Shown: piece after piece, positions 14,727 to 21,735 of the stretch
How positions within the stretch are numbered: position 1 is the stretch's first letter
Layout of the letters: each line of letters begins with the position of its first letter
NCBI GenBank assembly: GCA_049966695.1
Contig: JBMFUG010000023.1
Span: 1-31,033, forward strand
Reading direction: 5' to 3'
Length of the DNA: 31,033 bases
Source of the DNA: JAKAWM01 sp049966695
GTDB lineage: Bacteria; Actinomycetota; Acidimicrobiia; Acidimicrobiales; Palsa-688
Made by a program: the position numbers and the translations under genes
The notes under the pieces: generated by a model
The model's input: only the letters and a program-made list of their open reading frames with translations
What the model was told of the DNA's origin: nothing
Database searches by the model: none

Positions 14727-14757
14727 GGCCTGCACACCTCGCGCCCAGGCGCGCGCC
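14714..14757. terminator. Convergent GC-rich hairpin between dnaB and rplI
   Basis: The self-complementary sequence GGCGCGCGCC occurs at 14714-14723 and again at 14748-14757, so the two copies can pair as a 10-bp stem around a 24-nt loop. The structure spans the dnaB stop and would form in transcripts from both directions. It is a candidate bidirectional terminator without T tracts. Confidence 0.5.
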
Positions 14758-14773
14758 GTGGGGGTAAGAGCGG

Positions 14774-15223
14774 TTAGGCCTTTACCACTTCTACTGTGAC
14801 TGGGAACTCGACACCGGCATTTAGCTTTACCGGTACTTCGTGGGCCCCCAATGTCTTGATGGGTTCAGGTAGTTGTACGCGGTGACGCTCGAGCTGTACA
14901 CCGGTTTGTTCGGCGATAGCCTCAACGATGTTGGCTGTGGTGACTGACCCGAAGAGCTTTCCCTCAGGGCCGGCACGAGCTGTAAGGCGGATGACGACCG
15001 GTACGAGGGCACGGGCTATCGCCTCTGCGGCCTGGCGGTCATGGGCCTCCTTGACCTGTCTGGCGTGCCTCATGCTGGCAGCCTGGCGGACTGTGCCGGG
15101 TGTCGCCGGGATGGCGTGACCGTGCGGTAGGAGGAAGTTGCGAGCGTAGCCGTCGGCAACGTCGCAAATGTCGCCTTTGTCGCCCAAGCCTGGGACGGAC
15201 GTTCGCAGGACAACTTGTGTCAT
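14774..15223 (-). CDS. rplI: Large ribosomal subunit protein bL9
   Basis: L9 binds 23S rRNA near the L1 stalk. The 149-residue product begins MTQVVLRTSVPGLGDKGDICDVADGYARNFLLPHGHAI-, matching the L9 N-domain with its YARNFL motif. It then has the long connecting helix (Ala/Arg/Glu rich) and the C-domain (GKLFGSVTTANIVEAI). The start ATG at 15223 overlaps the rpsR stop as ATGA. It is the last gene of the rpsF-ssb-rpsR-rplI operon. Confidence 0.97.
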   Translation of the reverse strand: MTQVVLRTSVPGLGDKGDICDVADGYARNFLLPHGHAIPATPGTVRQAASMRHARQVKEAHDRQAAEAIARALVPVVIRLTARAGPEGKLFGSVTTANIVEAIAEQTGVQLERHRVQLPEPIKTLGAHEVPVKLNAGVEFPVTVEVVKA

Positions 15224-15642
15224 GCCGAGGCCTCCGGTGAGTGCTCTAAGAGGTCTAGGTCTTCAGCGTCAAAGTCTTCGGGCTCGATGTCAACTTCGAC
15301 GCCTTCGAGCCCTGAGATGTCGTCGGGTCGACCAGGCGTGGAACGCGGCCTGTTGAGGCTGCGCTCGCTCACGGTGCGCTGCATATAAGGCAAAAGCGCC
15401 AGTTCACGAGCCGTTTTGATGGCCGATTGCACTTCGCGCTGGTGCTGGGTGCAGTTACCGGTGACGCGCCGTGAGCGGATCTTGCCCCTGTCGCTAATGA
15501 AACGGCGCAGGAGGTTGACGTCTTTGTAGTCGACCCAATCGGAGCCGTCCTTGCAAAAGACGCAGACACGCTTCTTGCCTCGAGGACGTAGCTCACGAAC
15601 GGAGCGTTTCGCGTTGCGTTCTCTGTCATTGGTCCGGGCCAT
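15220..15642 (-). CDS. rpsR: Small ribosomal subunit protein bS18 with acidic C-terminal extension
   Basis: S18 pairs with S6 on the platform of the 30S subunit. Residues 20-86 are a standard S18 core (VCVFCKD, WVDYKDVNLLRRFISDRGKI, TGNCTQHQREV, ALLPY). Cys27, Cys30, Cys64 and His67 could bind zinc, as in C+ type S18 proteins. The protein is 140 residues, against about 75-90 usually. The extra 50 residues end in an acidic tract (GVEVDIEPEDFDAEDLDLLE, 114-133), which is opposite in charge to the basic core. The frame is continuous to the rplI overlap, so a frameshift is unlikely. The extension may mediate a contact or chaperone the core; its role is unknown. Confidence 0.95.
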   Translation of the reverse strand: MARTNDRERNAKRSVRELRPRGKKRVCVFCKDGSDWVDYKDVNLLRRFISDRGKIRSRRVTGNCTQHQREVQSAIKTARELALLPYMQRTVSERSLNRPRSTPGRPDDISGLEGVEVDIEPEDFDAEDLDLLEHSPEASA

Positions 15643-15646
15643 TGTG

Positions 15647-16156
15647 CTAGAAGGGCTCCTCGTCTTCGTGGGTGGTGCTGTAGCCGATGGGTTCGGGGCC
15701 TTGGGCTGGGGCTCGGTACTGTGCGTGCTCGCCCGAAAGGTCGCGACGCTCGCTCATTACCGGCGGCTCGCCGTTCAGCGGGTCGGGGCTGCGTCGTTCG
15801 TTCTTCGTCACCTTGACAGAGCACCAGCGCAAGCTGGGTGCTATTTCATCGGCGGTTATCTCGATCTTCGAGCGGCGCTCGCCGTCTTGTGTCTCCCAAG
15901 AGCGTTGGTCAAGCCTTCCGATCACCACAACCCGCATCCCCCTGCTAAGCGAGGTCGCTGCGTTCTCGGCCAGGCTCCCCCACGAGACAACATCAAAAAA
16001 CGAGGTGGACTCTCGTCTTTCCTGGCTCTGGCGGTCTGTCCAGGTACGGTTGACGGCGACGCCGAAGGTCGCAGTTGCCTGCCCATTTGGCGTGAAACGA
16101 AGCTCGGGTTCCCGCGTGAGGTTGCCAACGATGTGTACCGTGTTATCTTGTGCCAT
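15647..16156 (-). CDS. ssb: Single-stranded DNA-binding protein
   Basis: SSB coats single-stranded DNA during replication and repair. The 169-residue protein has the OB fold (NTVHIVGNLTREPELRFTPNG, SFFDVVSWGSLAENAATSLSRGMRVVVIGRL) at residues 5-110. A variable linker follows, and it ends in DEEPF, matching the acidic tip that recruits partner proteins. It lies between rpsF (6-bp gap) and rpsR (4-bp gap), the conserved bacterial order. The linker is short compared with the Gly-rich tails of Streptomyces SSB. Confidence 0.97.
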   Translation of the reverse strand: MAQDNTVHIVGNLTREPELRFTPNGQATATFGVAVNRTWTDRQSQERRESTSFFDVVSWGSLAENAATSLSRGMRVVVIGRLDQRSWETQDGERRSKIEITADEIAPSLRWCSVKVTKNERRSPDPLNGEPPVMSERRDLSGEHAQYRAPAQGPEPIGYSTTHEDEEPF

Positions 16157-16162
16157 TTGTGT

Positions 16163-16525
16163 TCATGCTCCGTTCGTATTGGTGCCCAGTACGTCGATGG
16201 GCTCCGGGGACGGTGCAGGGCGTGAACGGCCGGTGGCTTTATCGGGGAGCCTGATCACCTTGTGCCTTAGGACTTCGTCTGCAAGGCCAAGGGCTCGGTG
16301 AAGGTCATCTATGGCGCTCGGTTGCGCGATGGCCTCGATGAGCACGTAGTACCCCTCGTTGCGGTGGCGCAGCGGGTAGGCGAAGCGGCGCTTGCCCCAG
16401 TTGTGCACACCTACTGACTTGGCGCCAGCGGCAGAAAGCTGCTGCTGGAACCGGTCGGCCAGTGCCCTGACTGCGTCTTCTTCAAGGCTGGCGTCGATGA
16501 TGACCATGACTTCATAGGGCCGCAT
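16163..16525 (-). CDS. rpsF: Small ribosomal subunit protein bS6
   Basis: S6 binds the 30S platform with S18. The 120-residue protein starts MRPYEVMVIIDASLEEDAVRAL and contains NWGKRRFAYPLRHRNEGYYVLIEA, both classic S6 segments. The C-terminal tail after VIRLPDKA is short and polar. I chose the ATG at 16525 rather than the longer frame back to 16810 because homology begins there and AGGTGGGTG lies about 9 nt upstream. It heads the rpsF-ssb-rpsR-rplI operon, whose promoter must lie in the 399 bp upstream. Confidence 0.96.
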   Translation of the reverse strand: MRPYEVMVIIDASLEEDAVRALADRFQQQLSAAGAKSVGVHNWGKRRFAYPLRHRNEGYYVLIEAIAQPSAIDDLHRALGLADEVLRHKVIRLPDKATGRSRPAPSPEPIDVLGTNTNGA

Positions 16526-16585
16526 CAGCGGCTCACCCACCTTTCCCTTCGGGCACCGTGGGCCATGGTCGTGGCCCAGCGGAGG

Positions 16586-16602
16586 CCCCGGACGGTCCGG
16601 GG
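16586..16602 (-). promoter_or_regulatory. GC-rich dyad in the rpsF leader
   Basis: CCCCGGAC and GTCCGGGG are perfect inverted arms separated by a single base. The dyad centre is about 70 bp upstream of the rpsF start. It could be an RNA hairpin involved in S6:S18 autoregulation or an operator. Function is unproven. Confidence 0.35.
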
Positions 16603-16743
16603 CAGGGTTATGCTGCCCAGCAGGGCTATAGTCGCCCTCTGGGCCTCGCGTACATGCCATGGTAGCTGACGTCTGCGAGCATCCATCGTCGCTAGCATGC
16701 CACGAGGGAGCGACGCTAACACCAGTCAGGTCGTCCTTTGGCC

Positions 16744-16853
16744 AGGCACCCGTTGTCCGCTGGGCGTGCGGGCGGTCGTTCGCTCGCACTTCGACGCTAC
16801 CGAGAGGCACCCCTTTGTCGCTGGGCTTGCGGGTTTCTCGCTGGGCATGCGGG
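16744..16853. repeat. Three direct repeats upstream of rpsF
   Basis: CGCTGGGCNTGCGGG occurs at 16758-16772, 16819-16833 and 16839-16853, identical except for one base. The first two copies sit in longer similar blocks that both begin AGGCACCC (16744 and 16806), so the ancestral unit was about 61 bp. They lie outside any credible gene. Confidence 0.6.
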
Positions 16854-16924
16854 GCGCCGTCGCGGAGAAGCGCGGGCGACTAGAGGCGGGGCATGGCGGT
16901 TTTCAGTGGTGCAGCTAGGGGTTT

Positions 16925-17725
16925 TCAGTGGTAGATCTCGGAGGGGGCCGGGAAGTTGCCTGAGCGTACGTCGGCTGCCCATTGTGAGACGGCTTGGCGG
17001 GCCAGAGCCTCCAGGTCAGCGTAACGACGGGCAAATCGGGGGGTACGCCCTCCGTTCATGCCGACTACGTCGTGGAACACCAGAACTTGGCCGTCGCACG
17101 AGGGGCCCGCGCCGATGCCGAAGGTGGGCACGGGTACCGCCCGGGTCACTTGCTCGGCAACTGAGCTCGGGACACCCTCAAGGACGATCGCGAAGCAGCC
17201 CGCTTCGGATATGGCCACCGCATCGTCAATAAGCGCTTTTGCTGCTGCTGGGTCCCTGGCTTGGACGCGAAAGCCGCCCATCATGTGGAGCGACTGCGGG
17301 GTCAGCCCAAGGTGGCCCATCACTGGCACTTCAGCGTCGAGGATCGATTTGATCACGTCCAGGCGCTTGGCACCGCCTTCGAGCTTGACAGCGCCAGCAC
17401 CGGCTCGTACCAGACGGGCAGCGTTACGGGCTGCCTTGGCTGGGCCTAGGTGAAAGCTCGTCCACGGCATGTCGGCCACTACCAGCTGTTCGGGCCGCGT
17501 CCTGGCGACAGCTGCGGTATGGCTGAGCATGTCCCGCATTGTGATCTGGAGGGTGTCAGGGTAGCCGAGGACGACCATGCCGAGGGAGTCTCCCACCAAG
17601 ATGACATCTACCCCTGCTTCAGAAACAGCTCGTGCGCTTGGGGCATCGTAGGCCGTCACCATCACTAGGGGCTGCGGAGAACCCTTGCTTGCACGTACAG
17701 CTGCCACGCCACCAGGCAAAGGCAT
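16925..17725 (-). CDS. panB: 3-methyl-2-oxobutanoate hydroxymethyltransferase
   Basis: PanB transfers a hydroxymethyl group from 5,10-methylene-tetrahydrofolate to alpha-ketoisovalerate, the first committed step to pantothenate and CoA. The 266-residue protein shows the TIM-barrel motifs VTAYDAPSA, VGDSLGMVVLGYPDT (metal-binding Asp), VVADMPW, VKLEGG, MGHLGLTPQS and FGIGAGPSCDGQVLV. I chose ATG at 17725 because a near-perfect AGGAGGTGA lies 7 nt upstream. The frame extends to 17797 but that part shows no homology. No other pantothenate genes are in the window. Confidence 0.96.
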   Translation of the reverse strand: MPLPGGVAAVRASKGSPQPLVMVTAYDAPSARAVSEAGVDVILVGDSLGMVVLGYPDTLQITMRDMLSHTAAVARTRPEQLVVADMPWTSFHLGPAKAARNAARLVRAGAGAVKLEGGAKRLDVIKSILDAEVPVMGHLGLTPQSLHMMGGFRVQARDPAAAKALIDDAVAISEAGCFAIVLEGVPSSVAEQVTRAVPVPTFGIGAGPSCDGQVLVFHDVVGMNGGRTPRFARRYADLEALARQAVSQWAADVRSGNFPAPSEIYH

Positions 17726-17818
17726 GCTTTTCACCTCCTGGGCGGTCCAGCGCCCCAGTGGCTGCCGGCCGCTGTGCCCTACGTTAGTGGCGCGCACGAG
17801 GAGCGAGCGCTACTTGGC

Positions 17819-18253
17819 TTAGCCGTCTAGAGGTCGGGCGATGACGGAGAAAACTCTGCTCAGGTGGTTCCACCAGCACGATGGGCACACCTCGACGACA
17901 TAGCACGACAGGTCGCGGCCGCTGCGTGCGAGCTTGGCCAGCTCGGCTGGGCTTGTTATGCAACGGCCAGATGGGGGCAGGCGGTAGCCGAAGGCGTAGG
18001 ACACGAGCTTGACGCTGCTTTGTTGGCAGACGGGGCAGATCTCTTGCGAGTCTTCTCCGACCTCTAGGGCTGCTCTAAGTAGCTGGGGGTGAGCGTCGCA
18101 GATGTCGAGACGCGACAGGTGCCCCTTGCGGTACTCGCTTAGGACCACGTTGCGCGCCAAGCGGTAGTCGATGGTCCCTGTCACCCGGTAGGGCGGCTCC
18201 TCGCTTGGTGCGGTGGGTGTGAGCGGGTTCACGGCGCTGGTGCTAGGGAGCAT
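17819..18253 (-). CDS. DUF5318 family zinc-ribbon protein
   Basis: A 144-residue protein of an actinobacterial family of unknown function. It contains two Cys pairs, CPVC (residues about 73-76) and CPSC (about 123-126), which likely form a zinc ribbon. The conserved-looking segments are YRVTGTIDYRLARNVVLSEYRKGHLSRLDICDAHP, SYAFG and CWWNHLSRVF. The ATG start has AGGA a few bases upstream. It lies between panB and the CCA-adding enzyme gene on the same strand. Confidence 0.85.
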   Translation of the reverse strand: MLPSTSAVNPLTPTAPSEEPPYRVTGTIDYRLARNVVLSEYRKGHLSRLDICDAHPQLLRAALEVGEDSQEICPVCQQSSVKLVSYAFGYRLPPSGRCITSPAELAKLARSGRDLSCYVVEVCPSCWWNHLSRVFSVIARPLDG

Positions 18254-18322
18254 GATCCTGTCGAGGGTGGGCGTAGCGACGCCGGTGCCTCGATGCTGCT
18301 CTTCGTGCGAGGGGCCACCTTG

Positions 18323-19738
18323 CTAGCCTACCGTCTGGCCCTGGGCTGGTCGGCCCTGGTGGTGCTCGGGTTGTTGCTCCCACCAGGCATCGAGAAGCTT
18401 GGTCGCCTCCTCCGGCGAGTGCGGCCCTTCTTCGAGGCGGAGCTCAAGCAGGTAAGCGAGCGCGCGGCCCACCAGAGGCCCCGGCTTGATGCCAAGGTGT
18501 GCCATGACGGCTTTGCCGTCCAGGTCTGGCCGGATGGCCGCCAGCTCCTCGCGCTGCTTGAGCTCTGCTATGCGAGCCTCCAGCTCGTCCATCCGTCGTG
18601 ACAGCTCCCTGGCGCGCTCAGCGTTGCGTGTTGTGCAGTCGGCGCGCGTCAGCTCATTGAGCTCGTCGAGAAGGTCCCCCGCGTCGCGGACGTACCTGCG
18701 CACGGCGCTGTCTGTCCAGCCCATCGCGTAGGTGTGGAAACGTAAGTGCAGTTGGACGAGGCGGCTGACCCGCTCGATGTCTTCTGCCGGGTAGCGAAGA
18801 GCGCGCATGCGGTCTCTTGTCATGCGTGCACCGACCAGTTCGTGGTGGTGAAAGCTCACACCGTCGGGGCCGAACGAGCGCGTTTTGGGCTTGCCGATGT
18901 CGTGAAAGAGCGCGGCCAGCCGCACTTCTCGTTCTGGGCGAGCCCGCCGTACGACGGCGATTGTGTGCGTAAGCACATCTTTGTGGCGGTGCACGGGGTC
19001 TTGCTCCAAGGCGAGGGCGGGTAGTTCTGGCAGGAACTGCTCGGCTAGGCCGGTGTTCACGAGGAACCAAAGCCCGGGTGAGGGGTCGGGCACGACGAGC
19101 AGCTTGTCCAGCTCGTCGCGTATGCGCTCATCGGAGACGATGTCGAGCCTTGCGCACATCTGCGAGGCCGCGTCGACTAGTTGCTGCACGGGAGCCAGAC
19201 CGTACGCGGCGATGAAGCGGGCGGCCCGCAGCATCCGGAGGGGGTCGTCGCTGAAGGACACCTCGGGGGCCAAGGGGGTGCGAAGATGGCCAGCGGCCAG
19301 GTCGTCCACGCCGTGGAAGGGGTCGACCAGGCTCAGGTCCGGCAGGGAAAGCGCCATTGCGTTTATAGTGAAATCGCGCCTGGCGAGGTCGGCCTCAAGT
19401 GCTGAGGCGAAGGCCACTTGAGGCTTGCGCGACGCCTCGTCGTAGTGCTCGGCGCGGTGGGTCGTCACTTCAAGCCGGCGACCCGATTTGATGGCGCCGA
19501 TCGTGCCGAAGCGCTTGCCTTGGGACCAGATAGCGTCTGCCCAGTTGGCTAACAGGCTTTCGACAGCGTCTGGTAGCGCATCAGTTGTGAAGTCGAGATC
19601 CCCGTCGGGCCTGACCCTGTTCAGCACCGCGTCCCGCACGACCCCACCGACAAGGTAAAGGTGCGCCCCAATGCCCGAGAAGAGCCGGGCTAGTTCGTTG
19701 GCGGTTTCTAACGCTCCACGGAACTTCTCTGGGACCAC
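18323..19738 (-). CDS. CCA tRNA nucleotidyltransferase (HD-domain type)
   Basis: This enzyme adds or repairs the 3' CCA of tRNAs. The 471-residue protein shows the class II nucleotidyltransferase head LVGGVVRDAVL (from about residue 29), catalytic DGDLDFTTDA, RRDFTINAMA and the RMLRAARF motif. An HD phosphohydrolase domain (LFHDIGKPKTRSFG) and a C-terminal helical region follow. It corresponds in order to mycobacterial pcnA, which sits next to DUF6049 and murJ. I chose GTG at 19738 (MVPEKFRGAL-). The frame extends back over the end of pilT but without homology. No good ribosome-binding site is seen, so the start is uncertain. The tRNA-Ile here lacks an encoded CCA and would need it. Confidence 0.93.
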   Translation of the reverse strand: MVPEKFRGALETANELARLFSGIGAHLYLVGGVVRDAVLNRVRPDGDLDFTTDALPDAVESLLANWADAIWSQGKRFGTIGAIKSGRRLEVTTHRAEHYDEASRKPQVAFASALEADLARRDFTINAMALSLPDLSLVDPFHGVDDLAAGHLRTPLAPEVSFSDDPLRMLRAARFIAAYGLAPVQQLVDAASQMCARLDIVSDERIRDELDKLLVVPDPSPGLWFLVNTGLAEQFLPELPALALEQDPVHRHKDVLTHTIAVVRRARPEREVRLAALFHDIGKPKTRSFGPDGVSFHHHELVGARMTRDRMRALRYPAEDIERVSRLVQLHLRFHTYAMGWTDSAVRRYVRDAGDLLDELNELTRADCTTRNAERARELSRRMDELEARIAELKQREELAAIRPDLDGKAVMAHLGIKPGPLVGRALAYLLELRLEEGPHSPEEATKLLDAWWEQQPEHHQGRPAQGQTVG

Positions 19739-19766
19739 GTGGACCGAGCATACCGACCTGCTGCGC

Positions 19767-20855
19767 TCATAGGGCCGGGAGGAGCCCCGCACTTTGCAGC
19801 GCGACCCGGAAGTCGTGGGGGTTTGTGGCGGCTTGCAACGCGGCCCGCAGTGAGATCTCACCCGCTTTGAACAGGTTGAACAGGCTTTGGTCGAAGGTGA
19901 TCATGCCGTGGTACTCGCCTTCGGCGATCACGTCTTCTATCGATTCTCCCGAGCCGTTGCCCGGGTCAAGGATGCGGTCCGCGATCCTGCCCGTGTTGAC
20001 CATTGCTTCGACGGCGGCAACGCGCCCGATCCCATCGGCCCTTGGGACGAGGCGTTGGCTTATCACGCCGCGGAGCACCGATGCCAGGCTGATGCGGACT
20101 TGGCGCTGTTGGAAGGGGGGAAAGAAGTCAACTATACGGTTGATGGTTTCCGTGGCGTTTGTCGTGTGGAGCGACGACAAGACGAGGTGCCCTGTTTCAC
20201 CTGCGGCTAGGGCGGCTGAGACCGTGTCGGCGTCGCGCATCTCACCTATGACGATGACGTCAGGGTCTTGGCGCAGCACTCTGCGCATGGCCTGAGCCCA
20301 GCTGACGGTGTCGGTGCCGATCTCGCGTTGGCTGACTATGGACATCTTGTCTCGGTGCAACACTTCGATCGGGTCTTCGATGGTGATTATGTTGGCTGCC
20401 CGGTTGTTGTTTATGTGGTCCACCATTGCTGCAAGGGTCGTGGTCTTGCCCGATCCCGTGGGGCCGGTCACGAGGACGACGCCTCGGTGCTCCTCTGCTA
20501 GGCGTGTGACAACTGGCGGCAGGCCAAGGTCTGTCGCGGACAGTGCGCTGGGCAGGACACGCCGTAGCACCAAGCCAGGTGTCCCGCGCTGGCGGAAGGC
20601 GTTGCACCGGAACCGGCCGAGGCCGCTAACCGAGATGGAGAAGTCGGCTTCTCCTGTGGTTTTGAACTCCTCTAGGCGTTCGGGTGGGAGGACGACTTTG
20701 GTGAGCTCTTGGCACTCGTCGGGGCTTACGGCCGGGAACGGCGCCATGCGCAGGTCGCCGTTGATGCGGACGCGAGGGGGCGAGCCGACCTTGATGTGCA
20801 GGTCCGACGCGCCCTGCTCCACTACGTACCGAAGGACGGCAGGAAGGTCGATCAC
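19767..20855 (-). CDS. pilT: PilT-type twitching motility ATPase
   Basis: PilT is the hexameric ATPase that retracts type IV pili. The 362-residue product has the N-terminal PAS-like domain (VVEQGASDLHIKVGSPPRVRINGDL) and Walker A GPTGSGKT (131-138). It also has the Asp box (ITIEDPIEVLH), Walker B (DPDVIVIGEMRD), the His box with AGETGHLVLSSLHTTNA, and a C-terminal domain. I prefer GTG at 20855 (MIDLPAVLRYV-), matching usual PilT starts; TTG at 20885 is possible. No other pilus gene is in the window. It may serve a pilus encoded elsewhere. Confidence 0.93.
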   Translation of the reverse strand: MIDLPAVLRYVVEQGASDLHIKVGSPPRVRINGDLRMAPFPAVSPDECQELTKVVLPPERLEEFKTTGEADFSISVSGLGRFRCNAFRQRGTPGLVLRRVLPSALSATDLGLPPVVTRLAEEHRGVVLVTGPTGSGKTTTLAAMVDHINNNRAANIITIEDPIEVLHRDKMSIVSQREIGTDTVSWAQAMRRVLRQDPDVIVIGEMRDADTVSAALAAGETGHLVLSSLHTTNATETINRIVDFFPPFQQRQVRISLASVLRGVISQRLVPRADGIGRVAAVEAMVNTGRIADRILDPGNGSGESIEDVIAEGEYHGMITFDQSLFNLFKAGEISLRAALQAATNPHDFRVALQSAGLLPAL

Positions 20856-20952
20856 CAGCAACGATATCGGCAGGTCGGGCCACAAGCCTGAGCCTTACAT
20901 CTGCACTGACAGCCCCGTGCCCCGCACGGCGTGGTTGGGCGGTACCTGGAGC

Positions 20953-20958
20953 TAGACT
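20953..20958 (+). promoter_or_regulatory. Candidate -10 element for the acetyltransferase gene (leaderless)
   Basis: TAGACT matches TANNNT and ends 9 nt before the GTG start at 20968, so the mRNA could begin at or next to the start codon. No good ribosome-binding site is present, which fits leaderless translation. No clear -35 at standard spacing. Confidence 0.35.
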
Positions 20959-20967
20959 TGGGGCGCC

Positions 20968-21735
20968 GTGAAGGGGCTCGCGCAATCCAGCAGGCCGGCT
21001 CGGCTGCTCAGCCACCGCGTCGTCTCTGGGGGCACGCTAGTCCGCTGGGGAGACCAAATAGCCCGGGCGGGGCCCTGGCGAGCTGACGGCTCTGTCGCGT
21101 TCTTGGTGCCGATGAGCACGGCGTTGTCGGCCGACTTCGTTCGTCACTGCACCGAGGCCTTAGCTGAGCAGGGTTTCAAGCGCGTGATCACGGGTGCTAT
21201 AGGACCGTCTGAGCAGGACGGCTTTTTGGAAGCCGGTTTTGTGCTCGAAGAGCGTCTCCACTTGCTAATGCGGGACTTGTCTGCCCCGCTGGTGGCGCTG
21301 CCTGCCCGTCCGCCCTTGCACCGGGCCTTGCTTACTAAGCGGCGTCAGTTGCTGGAGGTAGACGCTGCCTGTTTTTCTCCTTTTTGGCAGGTCGACACGG
21401 CTGGTTTGCGAGAGGTGCTGGCTGCCACTGAGCGGCACAGGCTAAGGGTGGCGCTCGATGCTCACCACAAAGTGTGCGGCTACGCGGTTTGTGGGGCGGC
21501 CGGTGAGCAGGGCTTTGTCCAGCGCATAGCGGTTGCGCCAGAGCTACGTGGCCGGGGCATAGCCAAGAAGTTGCTGGTGGACGGCCTTTACTGGCTACGG
21601 TCGGCCGGTGCTCGGCAGGTCGCTGTGAACACCCAGGTCGGCAACGAGGCGGCCCTTAGCCTTTACCGTGGGGTGGGGTTCGAAGACGATGAGACCGGCC
21701 TGTGCGTGTTGTCGGCGAGGTTGGGGCGTGGCTAG
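20968..21735 (+). CDS. GNAT family N-acetyltransferase
   Basis: A 255-residue protein. The C-terminal half (about 120-250) is a GNAT domain with the acetyl-CoA loop VAPELRGRGIAKKLL and the later NEAALSLYRGVGF motif, resembling RimI-type enzymes. The N-terminal half (LVRWGDQIARAGPWRADGSVAFLVPMS-) looks like a degenerate second domain. The substrate is unknown. It is the first gene of the rightward cluster and overlaps the next gene by 8 bp, so a link with the DUF6049-murJ transcript is likely. Mycobacteria carry mutT4 at the corresponding position, so this gene appears lineage-specific. Confidence 0.88.
   Translation: MKGLAQSSRPARLLSHRVVSGGTLVRWGDQIARAGPWRADGSVAFLVPMSTALSADFVRHCTEALAEQGFKRVITGAIGPSEQDGFLEAGFVLEERLHLLMRDLSAPLVALPARPPLHRALLTKRRQLLEVDAACFSPFWQVDTAGLREVLAATERHRLRVALDAHHKVCGYAVCGAAGEQGFVQRIAVAPELRGRGIAKKLLVDGLYWLRSAGARQVAVNTQVGNEAALSLYRGVGFEDDETGLCVLSARLGRG

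Larger units (their letters stand above)
16526..16924. promoter_or_regulatory. Leader/promoter region of the rpsF operon (noncoding, 399 bp)
   Basis: No credible gene is seen between panB and rpsF. On the minus strand this DNA is the promoter and leader of rpsF-ssb-rpsR-rplI. It contains an inverted repeat at 16586-16602 and three direct repeats at 16758-16853. Bacterial rpsF leaders often carry an S6:S18-binding RNA structure. Whether the hairpin here corresponds to it cannot be told by eye. No convincing -35/-10 pair was identified. Confidence 0.5.

Noticed and set aside
16526..16924. Open frames of 60-164 residues upstream of rpsF
   Set aside because: They have no recognisable domain or supported start, and their composition only reflects GC-rich repeats.
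18323..19861. Longer start for the CCA-adding enzyme overlapping pilT
   Set aside because: The extra N-terminal residues read through the pilT 3' end, show no homology and precede the family's usual start.
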